A stretch of 64,000 nt of DNA from Purshia tridentata (Eukaryota > Streptophyta > Magnoliopsida > Rosales > Rosaceae). The stretch is from positions 18,174-82,173 of the forward strand of contig QANT01001171.1 of the NCBI GenBank assembly GCA_003254885.1, in the 5' to 3' direction. The notes beneath the pieces were generated by a model. That model was given only the letters and a program-made list of their open reading frames with translations. It searched no databases and was not told the DNA's origin. Both the position numbers and the translations under genes were made by a program. Shown here in pieces: positions 36,801 through 48,613 of this stretch (the stretch's first letter is position 1; every line of letters starts with the position of its first letter).

Positions 36801-39800
36801 GGGAAGATAATGAAGATTAATGTGGGTTGAAATTCACATGTAGGGCTAGGAATAGGTAGATGTACAAAATAAGATTGGGGGAGGGGTAGGGTTAGGTAGA
36901 AGAACAGCAGACATGTTCACATGCCAAAGATGACCCACCAGTCTGACACTGTCTGTGTCTCTGCTAATTTCGTTATCTTTTTAGTCAGTCATCACGATGT
37001 GAGTCTGGAAATCTCCCTTGGCCTTATTCATTTTAACTTTTTCTCTCAAGTGCTTCTTCCACCCAAGTCCCAACAACGTAGCTAACCTTATAAATCTGCT
37101 TTTTAGATCATACTAGCAACTAGACTAGCTAGCTAGGCAGGCCCAAAAGATTAGCAATGACCTTAATTAAGGTTACACTACAATCACCGGATATTATATA
37201 TTTAAATTAATAGGATACTGTTTTCTTACGAACATGAAAATAAAAACAAATAAATCGAAACATTATATATCGATGAAAGTGTAGTCTCTGTTTCCATACC
37301 TGTTCAGCATCTTCTTTATGTAAAAGAGAAGTATTTTATATTAATAATCTAAAATGAATTAGAAATACGTTCATATCTCAAAACATTAATTTCTTGGACC
37401 CTATTTGTTCTCTTTTGAGCCTCTGTTCTCTCTGTGCCTTTTTTCGGCTGTTTGGAATCAAAGAATTCATTCACCAAAAAAAAAAGGGGTAAACACCATG
37501 ATCACTGCACACAACAGAGGATTAATTATGAGCAAAGAGACCTTGAATGAGAAAATAGAACCAAATTAGTAAGAGCATTTAAAGTAAACAATTTAAAAAA
37601 TATTTGTTAATTCTCAAAGAAGGCAAAGATTAGGCATTAAAAAATGCTTTGTCATATATTGTCGATCAATTTGATTAGGTATTGGGTCCCTTCCCCTAGA
37701 AATTCCACTAGGTTTCAGAAGTTTGTTCCACAAGCAAAACGTGGGTATACAGTAAAGCTCTGAGAACAACCTGCTAATTAAAAAGGCAAAGAAAATGGTA
37801 AAGACACTTGTCTAGAGGAATCCATATGCACCTTATTGTGAGCTAGCTCGTCTGCTAGCTAGGCTAGCTAGCTCGTCTGCATGTGTCTTTTTTAACCACA
37901 TGGTAGTGGGTTCAAGCTAGCTAGCTGGAGGTAAGAATATAGAACTCAAAAACAAAGATCAACCAGTCATTTACAGAAAGAGCTGATAATTAATGTTGTT
38001 TTTGGTGATGATCTTATACTTAAATATTTAAGGGTTAAACATTTTAGATGTAGGGTTGGGTACGTATGTTTAAAATTTATATTGGAAATTAATTATATAT
38101 AAGTGTAAAACAATGTAATTTTGAAATATAATTAAACGTACACAAGTAAAACACCAAAAAAATCAGTAGATAATCGACATCCGTGATTTCCCAAAAAGAA
38201 ATGGAGAAAACGACATAGAAAAAGAAGCCAGCAATTGTGTCCTAGACTCCTAGTCAGCCAAGGTCACCAACAATTAATACATCATGTGCTCACATGCCAA
38301 ATTGAGCTTCACACCTAGAAGACCATTTTGCATTCTGCTGTATTACAATTAATGCAAGTTGGTCATGCTAATTGTCCCATTAAATATAAGTTAATTTGCT
38401 TTGTTATTTACATGACATTAATTTTTATGAATTAATGATCTCAGACATTATCTGACAAGCAAGGTTGGATGGAATTTGATGTTTTTAAGTTAGCAGTAGA
38501 CAAGTTTTGATGCTTGGTTAGACCTTGTGGCAGGCAACTCCTGCAAGATGATCATATATAGTTTGGCACTAACCCCCTACAAATCATGCTTTTTAAACAT
38601 GCTTGCTGACTGAAGAAATTAAATTATTAATATGCCAAATGGTACAGTCTAATTGCTTCAAGTACAAGATGCTTGTGTAAGAGTACTTAAATTAAATATA
38701 TAATTAAGGTAATCACGGTTGGATTTAGCTGGCCTACGCTGCATGTTAATCTGATCCTATAATAGGGCCAAAATGCCAGTTAGCTCACCTACTGAATTGG
38801 GTTTCTCCCTATATGAAGTTGGCATTGTTATAGTAATTAAACTTTAAACTAAGACCTTGAGCTAGCTTTTAGACCTAGCGATGTATTAAGGTTAAATAAA
38901 CATGCGTATTGGTAATTGATTACCTGAAATATTATTAAAAATTTGAAACGTGCATGAAAAGTGAAGCTAGCTAGCAACAATATCAAACGGTTGAACGCGC
39001 GCTTTCATATATGCCGAGAAAGAACTCACCAAATTCATTTCAATAATTGGTTTTCTCGATCAAATTTTAAAAGCCCTTTTTCCATTATGTAGTTGTAAAA
39101 CAAAAGCATCCTTAAGAATTAAAAGGGCATGCGATTTGATATATAGCTTTAGTTTCTTGTAACGAAAAAGCGGATACATATACATATAATTATTTACAAA
39201 TTAATCAGACATACTAGATAAAAAGCCATGAATAAAGAGTGAGAAGAGAGATGGTGATGAAGGTGAGTGTGAAAGGGAATGGATGCAACGCAAAGAGACA
39301 GAGAATGAGACAAAGGAGGGAAGCAGAGGTGGTGAGTGTGAGTGTGAGTGTGTGAGTTGGTCCCTACCACCAGCCTCTTCTGTTGTATATGAAGAATGAG
39401 TCAATGTATGCATGCATGCATGGCCATGGGTTGATGATGGTGATGGGGGTGCTATGGAGTTTGTATGGCAATGGTGTGGTCTGTGTGTGTGTTATATGGG
39501 TTGGGCCAATTGTGTCGTGGCTGCATCAGACACATGTCAGAGGCAGTTTGGCAGATATATATGTAAGGAGACCTCGATGATCTCTCTCTTGGGTGCATTG
39601 CACAGTGCACACACATGACACACCTCCACACCCACTTGGACTAATATGTAGCCACGCTTCATACCTCCCTGCTTCCAGCCCATCTTGTTTGGCTGCTTCA
39701 TCAAACAGCTTTTCATCACTTTATAAATCATTGGCCCCCTCCAACCCCAATTGTTAATATTTCATAGGCTAAATTTGAGTTTCACTTTCACCCAAAGCTC

Positions 39801-40818
39801 CTTTTACTAGTTGGGTATTTCGGGTAATTCAATTTGACAACATAAAATGTACTTATATATTCGATTAAGAGAGAGAGAGAGAGAAGTGATGGGTGCTTTG
39901 CCTCAACCTTGTCTGAAATCAAAGGCATAGGGCCATTTGATGTGTTAGTGGTGCCCTCATTTACCACTCTATTTAAGATGGGACAGTGACACCATGATTT
40001 GTCAAAGACACTAAATATCACCCCTTAAGTCATGAGTCATGACTACTAACCAGCTTTCTTATTCCCATATGCATCATTTGATTTGTTGCTGTTTCTCAAT
40101 GCCTACCCTGTTTTTGGGGGACTTCCAAACACTGCTACAAACTATTAGCCCCCACTTCTCATGTCTAGGGCATTTCAACACCACCACCCTCTTTCTCTTT
40201 TTCAAGGACCGAAACCTAATTCTCATTCATGAGTCCAAACCACGAATTGTACAATTCACATCGATCAAATATATCAATATTTTTATTAACTTAGCCACTA
40301 CAATTGTCAAGCAAGTTTGTAGTCATTGCCATGTACGTAGCATACTATAACATGAGCAAGAAAAATGATTTAATTATATATATATCACTAACTTCGTTTT
40401 CAAGGGACCATAATCTTTGTCATACAATTACTTAACTGATCGACTGCATTAACTTCATAGGTCGAAATTCAACCTGTAAACCCTATCGATAACTTTGATA
40501 CTTGGCCGTCAGAGAAGCCACCAAGATTGGTTGTTTCCAATAAAATTGTATACCAACTATGGACCACAAATATATGTTTGATTCAATGCCTCATTCAAAT
40601 CGTAGGATTTGTGACTCTTCTGCAATCATAAAAGGTAGTAGGTAGTACGTAGTGCTTTGTTCCTTGTAGTGAAACCTTTGACGATGTTTTAATTTTTCTA
40701 TATATATATATAATATAGTATATTATTCGTATCCCAAGATTTCTCTCTGTATCCTCTAATTCACTTCGTTAGAAATTAAATTAATTCCTAAGACTAATAT
40801 AAGGTGTTGGCTCTTACT

Positions 40819-41631
40819 ATGTTCGAGGAGGGAAAAGATTCAAAAGACAAAACAAAAGGAAAATACAACATAGAGAAGGATGGCTCTAGCCAGTGGCGGA
40901 TCCACCTATAACCTTGGGGGGTCGAGCGACCCCCCAACCGTCAAACCATCTCTAGTCGTTGACCACCTCTCCATATGGACGATGACCCCTTAAGACTTGA
41001 GACGGTGACCCCTCAATGCCGGACGGCGTCCTCTCCTTCCAAGCCCTCATTTTTTTCTCCTCTGTTCTTCTCCTATGCCAGCCATCAATCTGTTTTGCTT
41101 TTTTTTTTTTTTATATCTTTTTTAGTCTGGCCATTGCTGACATACTGTGAGTTTTGTTTAAACTTGTGGATTGAGCTTATTATATATAGGCTTAAGTTTA
41201 AAATTGGATTGCCATATAGGTTGAAATGTTTTTAATTCACATGCTTATTATGAATGAACTCAAAATTCGTATATATATTTGTTTTTTCTTACAAGTGAGA
41301 ATAGGGACTAATTATAAATTTTAGCCCGAGCCTTTCAAAAGTTAGGGTTGACCTTGACTGAAGGACTGCTCTATTGTTGCATATAAATCCCAAATTTAGA
41401 GGGTTTTTAAAAACTTTCGCTACCGCTTCGCGGCGTCGACTAAAAAGATATATTTAACATTGACCCCTCGAATTAAAAATCTTGAATCCGCCACTAGCTC
41501 TAGCTAAGCTTATGATCAATTAGAATACTAAATGTTCGAGGAGGGAAAAGATTCAAAAGACAAAACATAAGGAAAATACAACATAGAGAAGGATGGCTCT
41601 AGCTAAGCTTATGATCAATTAGAATACTAAA
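40819..41631. repeat. About 100-base tandem duplication, first copy split by a hAT MITE
   Basis: The unit runs from ATGTTCGAGGAGGGAAAAG to AATTAGAATACTAA. Copy 1 starts at 40819, is interrupted after GCTCTAGC (40890) and resumes at 41505. Copy 2 is uninterrupted at 41532-41631. They differ by a single A/T change in ACAAAA versus ACATAA. Confidence 0.92.
40891..41496. mobile_element. Non-autonomous hAT MITE with perfect 8-bp target duplication
   Basis: The left end CAGTGGCGGATCCA and the right end TTGAATCCGCCACTA are inverted repeats with two mismatches, one at the outermost base. GCTCTAGC flanks it at 40883-40890 and 41497-41504. A subterminal perfect hairpin (TTGGGGGGTCG / CGACCCCCCAA, 40914-40937) lies just inside the left end. 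The 606-base interior contains no transposase. The open frame at 40975-41235 lies wholly inside the element and is not a host gene. Confidence 0.9.
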
Positions 41632-42537
41632 CACTAGTTGCACCCTTAAAAAATTAACTCAAATACTTTGACTCAATTTATTCTTCTCTTGTTATGTGGT
41701 AAATATACTTACCTTGCATTTTGCATGGAGACAAAATTTAATTCCTCCCTATCGATCTAATTCAATCCTTTTACTTATGATTATTGATTTATTAATTCAT
41801 TTTATGAGTCGTATGTATTTCAACTCTATCCACAACTCATAATATTGATCATTTTCTTCAAATAAAAATCTACCTGACTCGTTAATAGTTAATACACATG
41901 AGATACAAAATAGGTTTTTAACGTCTAAAATTTCATAGTTAAAACTTAATATAAAACCGAAACACCGATGTCGAATACTCAAGAAAAAGCAAAAATGTAC
42001 TTCCAAGAGCTTAGCATCCTTAAAAAAAAAAAAAAAATTTACATACGTTCACCTAAGAGAATTACTATCTATATCCAACATAATAAAGAGAAATATTACT
42101 AAACTATCATTTTTGTTAGTCGGATTACTAATAGTTTGGCATGTTAAGAACAGTACATTATCTTTAACAAAAGATAAGGATTTGATAAGTAAATCTCGTA
42201 TCCACATGGAGTTTACATGAAATTCTATATGAACTTCTACACAAAAAGTGAATATATCTTATACGTACGGTCAAGGGAAGACAATATTGACCATGAACCT
42301 TATTATGGTAAAGGATGATATACTTCTATATAAAGTATATATAACATATGGTATATGATTTTTCTTGGACTAACCGTATAAAAAAGGGTTGTATACCACA
42401 TTTGGATAATGAGCCGCATGTGTACGTGAGAATGAATCATTAGTTATATCTCTTCAAATAACTCTAATTCCATATTTCTGGGTGATTAATGATTAAATAC
42501 GGCGTATGTATGAGTAAAAACTAAAAAGTTTTAGGAC

Positions 42538-42662
42538 TCTCTCTCTCTCTCTCTCTCAAATAATATATAATTTCCATTTGGCTGTCATTTTCCACAAAGT
42601 TGGAGGCCATTAACGTCATTCAAATTACACAGCGTCAACTCTCTCTCTCTCTCTCTCTCTCT
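42538..42662. promoter_or_regulatory. Two CT tracts in the RING-H2 promoter
   Basis: CT runs at about 42538-42557 and 42639-42662 lie just upstream of the TATA box of the RING-H2 gene. CT-rich (Y-patch or GA-element) stretches near transcription starts are common in plant promoters. A regulatory role is inference. Confidence 0.45.
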
Positions 42663-42679
42663 AGCTCCATCCATGGCTC

Positions 42680-42686
42680 TATATAA
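42680..42686 (+). promoter_or_regulatory. TATA box of the RING-H2 gene
   Basis: CTATATAAGC lies 157 bases before the ATG, directly followed by a pyrimidine-rich leader. Transcription would start near 42710. Confidence 0.7.
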
Positions 42687-42842
42687 GCCCTCCTCTTTAA
42701 CACTCCATACCCTCTTTCTCTCACCCTCTCTCACCCTCTTCCTCTACTCTTTACAAAACCCAAATACACAAACCCCTTCACACCTCCAAAGCTCTATAAC
42801 CAAGACCCAATCAGCCTAACCTCAAGCCTCTTCAACACCACC

Positions 42843-43361
42843 ATGGGCTTCCCCGTGGGCTACACAGAGCTCCTCCTCCCAAAACTCTTCCTCCACACCC
42901 TCTCTCTTCTGGGTCTCATCCGAAAGCTCATCTCCGCGCTCTTTTCCCTTCTGGGTCTCCAAGATTTCATCGAACCCGACAATGCCTGGTCGGAACATCA
43001 CCACCACCATCAACCCGCCACCCGAATCCCCGAGTTCCAATCCGTCTCAGCCGTGCTCATCAGCGAACTGCTGCCTGTGGGGAAGTTCTCAGACCTGGTC
43101 GACCCGCCCGATGCGTGCGCCGTGTGCCTGTACGAGTTCGAGGGCGAGGACGAGATCCGAAGGCTGACGAATTGCCGGCACATCTTCCACAAAGGGTGCG
43201 TGGACCGGTGGGTCGGGTACGACCAGAAAACGTGCCCGCTTTGTCGGACCCCGTTCATACCGGACGATATGCAGGGAGCTTTGAACGAGAGGCTTTGGGC
43301 CGCTTCTGGGATCCCCGATTTTTACGGCGATTATTCTCATATTGGTGCTTATGAATTGTAG
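42843..43361 (+). CDS. BRH1: RING-H2 zinc finger protein, BRH1 type (probable E3 ubiquitin ligase)
   Basis: A single intronless frame of 172 residues has an ATG in a good plant context (CACCATGG). A hydrophobic N-terminal segment (about 9-40, [16 protein letters not shown]...) suggests membrane association. The RING-H2 ligands are C92, C95, C111, H113, H116, C119, C131 and C134, with the conserved W123. The spacing is C-x2-C-x15-C-x-H-x2-H-x2-C-x11-C-x2-C, intact for E2 binding. The ending [17 protein letters not shown] is typical of the brassinosteroid-responsive RING-H2 (BRH1) group, which includes At3g61460 and At5g41400. Targets are unknown. The coding sequence is GC-rich compared with its flanks. 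The gene lies between BEL1 and PLAC8 in the same relative order as in Arabidopsis; the symbol denotes the family, not proven orthology. Confidence 0.93.
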   Translation: MGFPVGYTELLLPKLFLHTLSLLGLIRKLISALFSLLGLQDFIEPDNAWSEHHHHHQPATRIPEFQSVSAVLISELLPVGKFSDLVDPPDACAVCLYEFEGEDEIRRLTNCRHIFHKGCVDRWVGYDQKTCPLCRTPFIPDDMQGALNERLWAASGIPDFYGDYSHIGAYEL

Positions 43362-46300
43362 CACCAAAATTCTAAGACTTTTTTCTTTTTCTTTTTTTAC
43401 AAAGAGACTTTAGAAAAATGAGAATCAAACTCTTGTCGTGCTGTGCATGTAGAGTCCAAGAAATGAGTGAGCACAGAATCGATTGTAAGTGTGAAGCTAA
43501 GTATTCGGCCTTGTAAAAAGGGTTCGAAGTTGGTGTTAATGTGTAAATATAGGATATTATGGGATAAAAGAAAAGAAAGGAAAATGAGATTTGAGGGCCT
43601 TGAGGCCAAATGGGTTGATTTTGTAAAGGTTTTTTTCTTTTTCTTTTTTGGGTAATGAGAAAAATGAGAATTTGGGATGATGGCAATTTTTGTGTTCTAA
43701 TTTCTAACTCAGATTTGGAAGGGTTAGGATTTGATTATGATGCATGATTATTATTTCATTGATGGGCTGTTGATTGTTTTTTTGGCGTATTGGCTAAGTT
43801 GAAGATTGTATGAGTGAAATGTGAATGCAATTAGATGGGGTTTTGGCATATACTGTAAGGTTTGCCATTAAGTCATTGTTTTTATTATGAAATGGAGCGT
43901 GATGATGTCTGTTGGTGGCTTAGCATTGGACAAAATTCTTGTCAATTTATTTTTTTGCTGGATGACAAAATTCTGGTCATGGAAAACATGGGTGTCTAAG
44001 CTTTGCAATCCTTCAAGCTTTTGCAAATAACCGAAATCAAATGAGATCTTCAAAAAAAAGGTGGGGTACAGACCAATCAAGCTTTTCAACTTTTAGATCG
44101 GTGCAGGTAAATGCACTATATATGTGATGAAAAATATTCATAATTTTTCATCCACAAAATTGAGATTTTGAGTAATTTATTTATTTATTTATATAATATA
44201 TATGATATCATTTCATTAGACATCGGGGGTTTTCTTATAAAAAAAAAAATTAAACATCCATGTTTCCGGGAATCATCTTTCTTTTTGTTTCCCGGGAATG
44301 GCCAACCTCCAATTTATTATATATACAAGTGCATAGTTTTATGCTGCCATGTATAAACTTTGCCGGCATTTACAAATTTATTATTTTATTGTTTGAAATA
44401 TTCTTTAGAACAGCTTTAGTGTGGATAACCTCGTCTATCGATCGATTAATGGGCAAGTTTAGTAGTATTTTAATTATAAAAAGTATAGAGTAATTCAAAA
44501 TTTGAGAGTTATAACGATGAATGAGTTCATACAAATTACAGTACACTTAACTGTTTTAGAGATAGATGAATTAACATAATTCAATATTCTATTTCGAATT
44601 TAATTTTTCTCGCAACTTTTAAAAGTGGTGAACCATTACTTTCCAATAAAAAATGAGCAAAAATGAATTCATTCTATTTGTATTGCAAATTGTGGTTTGG
44701 GTGAAAACGACACATTCACACACATATTTAACATTGAATAATAAGATGATTGAAAGTTGATTTTGTGAGAGTGATTATTATGAAGTTATTGAATTGCAAG
44801 ACTCGTGTTTGACTCATAAAAGCCATAAGGGTGTGGACTGTGTTGCTGGTGCCACGAGGCAACGCCTATTTTCTCTTTTCAATGAGATATACATAATGCT
44901 TCTAGTCTACATGTACAATTTCTAATCTTTGTTTAGTTTTTTTCAAAGACCCTGTTTGGCTTTTGCTTTTTTCTCTTTTTTTTTCTCCTTTGGCTCAACA
45001 CATCACTTTCTTCAAACTACTGAGGAGAAAAAAATCAATAAAAATAAAAAACTTTTGTAGAAAACATGCGCCATTTTCAAATCCATTATTCTAGAATAAG
45101 AAAAACATTTACATTCCAATTGTTCTAGAAAAGTTTGACATGTTCTTCACATTTATCGTATCTGTACAAAAATTGTTCAATCACATTACCTCATTAATTT
45201 GCATTAGGCTCGCAGCCTTGCCTTGCTTGCACTAACTGCACACCATTAAATAAAATGAAAAAATAGAGATGAATTAATGTGTGGTCCATTCAATGTATGA
45301 TGTATATGGTAGTTTATTGTCTTGGAACAGAGGAAGCTTACACGACAACTAGTTTGATTAATTAGTTGACAATGTAACCAAAACGTTCAAAACTTGGTTT
45401 GAAAACTGTCAGAAAGTGAATATAATTACACATATACGTGCGGCGGCTAAGGCCTCAACTGTGCGACTTCCAAGTCTTGATTTTTCTCTTTGTAGAATTT
45501 TGTATAGATTCTGGATATAGCGTTGGTTCAAGGAAATTTCGAGGTTGGATTGAGAGTAAAACTTGGGTACCACGACTGATGTCCCAATATTTCAAAATTA
45601 TATTAAAGAATAAGAATTTAGGTATTACAGCTGTATAAACCTTTATGTTTCTATCTCTCATCACGTGTCTGTCGTGTCACACTAAATGAAAACAAAAAAC
45701 CGTATACACTCGTAATAACCATGTTTTCCTCTGTATTAAAGGTCATGATGCAGATTACGTTACACGTAATGCATGAGCTAAAAGCATGGATATGGGTTGT
45801 TGGGCAGCTGCACCAGCATGCTTTAGCAAATTAGTTGGGGGCGTGGTTAAGATTGAGTTACCTCCTAAGTCTGGGTCGGTAGAATATTAAGATGGGTTGG
45901 TAAATTTTGTTTTTTTGTTTTTCGTTTTTTGAGTAAAAATGTTCACTTTAGATAAACAATCTGACATGTTAAATATTTATTAAGAGAACAGATCAGAGTC
46001 TTGTTTCACATTCGGGTATCGAATGAGATGACGAGTACGTGATACCATAAGACAAATAAATTGACATAATATTTTCATGTACTTATAAAAATCCACACGA
46101 ACCACCCATAAATCTGAAAGAAATCAATATGAGAGATGGCCAAAAAGCTAGTAGTAAGATTTATGTTTTACGGTTTGGACGCTTTAATTGACAAGAACGA
46201 AAAAGCAAAGCACAAAAAATGAATTACTATATCCGTCAACCCTCTAGCAAGTAAAATCCAAGAAGTGCCAAAGTTGATACACAAGTTGGAACTTCACATT

Positions 46301-46363
46301 GACAATACTTGCAAACCAACATGTACCACCGGATTGCAAATGAATGTACCACACAGTCGAAAA
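43362..46363. other. Intergenic region between RING-H2 and PLAC8 genes
   Basis: The first about 320 bases after the RING-H2 stop are likely its 3' untranslated region. The rest is AT-rich, and open frames at 43868-45664 are 61-77 codons long without family signatures. The two genes converge here. I see no element with defined ends. Confidence 0.65.
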
Positions 46364-48573
46364 TCACCTAGAATAGCCAGAAGGTGGATAGCCTTGAGCT
46401 TGTGGAGCAGGTGGATAACTGTAGGGTTGCCCGTATGCAGGTTGAGGTGAATATCCAACCGAGGGAGGAACTTGCTGATCAATGCGAGACATCTGCTGAA
46501 ACTGAGGCACTGCCATTGCAGGTTGTGGCCCAAACACTCCATCGCGTTTGTCCATTTCAATCTTGTGTTGTGTCTGCAAATATAAGCCAAGTCAGGAGTC
46601 AGCTGACAATGAAGTTCATCTGAAGTTTTGTTCTACCTTCACGTTTTTGTCTTAAAAATGAATTGTAAGAAAAAAAAAAACCAGTTCCTTACCTGCATGC
46701 ATGCACAGACCCTGCAAAAGAAAGCAAATGTAAAGTCAGTATCTTCCAATACACTTGTCTGAGAATGTTCAACAGGAAAAAGAGAACTTACGTGCAATAG
46801 ACCATATCAGCCAAACAATTCAGTAACTGAGATGCCTCTGAGATTTCATCACTTCCAACAATCATTGCAACTATGGAAAAGATACATGCAATTTGTTGTA
46901 GGCAGAACATGAAACCCTGACAACAAGAGAAACAATGACTGTGTTACTTAAAATTACTTATTAGAGAGCACAATGGAGCCCTGCTATAAAGATTTCCAAA
47001 CTGGGAAACTGTGTGTGCAAGTGAGTGATTGAAGAGAGAGAGAGAGAGAGAGAGAGTACAATGATGCAATTATCGCACTGTGTTGTCTGTATGTTAAATT
47101 CATCTTGCAACAAAAAGCGGGTTGAGGCCACTGAATTGCCAAAGCACAAGAAGACCTGGAACACCAAGCACAGTAAGAAAATTAAAAACTGAGAAGAAGT
47201 CATATCACTGCATATGGGAAACTCCCTGAACTAAAAGCCCTGCTTAATGGAGCATAAATTATACACTATAGTAGAGCAAAAATTGAGTGAACTTGTGATA
47301 TTCCAGAATAGTGGCATTCAGATAACATATGGATGGGTTTGTTTGTACAGCATTAAACAAATGCACTATATTCTGATTATGAGATTAGAAACAACAGATC
47401 CCCTTGCCACATTTTTATGTTTCTTCACTCTGCACTAAATGGCTATCCTCAACACTTCAAGAAACTATAGCATCGAGGTACTACTATGGAAATCCCTATG
47501 CCTCCCAGGAACTTAATAAACCAAAACACATGCATCAAGAGACTAACAGGTGATGCAATAACAACTTGTGTATAAAAAAATAACCCTCTTGGGTCCAAAG
47601 AGAAATGTCCATGGTAATCAAACATTGAAAAAGTTAGTCCAATTAGGTAATTTTCAATGCCAAGAGTTGAGTAAGATTCAAGTAGTCAGTCTAAGATGTT
47701 ATTTAGGAGTTAGTCTAGTAGTCAAAGTCGAGATTTATTAGGAGTCCATGTATTTGGGTTTTAAAAAAACGTAATACCTTTCAATTTTTTTTTCCTCTTT
47801 TACAAGTTTTCTTCTATTTAATTATACATTTAGTATTTCTCTACTACTTAATGAGTCGTTTAGTATTTTCTACAATTTAAAGAGTCTTTTTCAGTATTTC
47901 TATGGGTCTCTAGGGGTTCTACTTGAAGTTTAAAATAATGTGTCTCTTGTAAAACAAATCATATTTTGGATGAATGAAAGTTAAAGCAACCCTAAATCTT
48001 CTTTCTCTCTATAACCCTTGATTACTAACATTTCTGTCGTTTAAAGCTCATCATGATCATAGCCAACGCTCACCTTGTGTTGTCCTACATAGCTGAACGT
48101 GATGCATTTTTCTTTGCACGTGATCCATCCAAATGAAAATCTAACCATGTTCAGAAGCATATATTTAGCTAATCAAGTTCCTAGAATACAAGGATTCTCT
48201 CTATTCTTTCTTTTCGTCATCAGCCTATCTGGATTTAGGGGTCTTCACAAATACTTAACTCATCCATACTTGTTAAATCATTAGCTATCTGTGTGTCTTC
48301 TGCATATCAAAGGCATGACCCTAAGAAACTTTTATGAACATAGTAAAATCTACTAGAAAGAAGGGAAAATATTATCACATTAAAGGCATATCATGTTAAA
48401 ACAAGTATTTGAAGATGGCACATAATAAAAAAACAACAAAAATTAAAGTTAAATACACTCTACCTCAGTGGCCAGGCAAAATTCAGGGCAACGACTTTCC
48501 CCACACCTACCACTACAGGGCATATAACCAGCACAGCATACATATCTACAACAAACGAAAGAACAATAATCAG

Positions 48574-48613
<40 letters not shown>

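Larger units (their letters stand above)
32600..42842. other. Long intergenic region between BTB and RING-H2 genes
   Basis: About 10 kb of mostly AT-rich DNA between the two divergent genes. Supported content is a 165-base tandem duplication (33495-33830), the hAT MITE at 40891-41496 within a duplicated segment, and CT tracts just before the RING gene. A small cluster of GCTAGCTCGTCTG repeats is at about 37845-37890. Sequence at about 35600-35850 is GC-richer and could be an old element fragment, but I could not assign it. Open frames at 39201-39731 and 40039-40350 are low-complexity or domain-less. Confidence 0.6.

Noticed and set aside
37845-37925. Possible CRISPR-like or regulatory array from repeated GCTAGCTCGTCTG words
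   Set aside because: Only two full copies with overlapping GCTAGC palindromes exist, and the spacing is irregular. This is simple local repetition in a plant genome.
40975-41235. 86-codon frame
   Set aside because: It lies entirely within the hAT MITE and has no similarity to a transposase.
48574-48611. Poly(A) tract as a sign of a retrotransposed gene copy
   Set aside because: It lies inside a PLAC8 intron in reverse orientation, with no adjoining retrocopy or target duplication.
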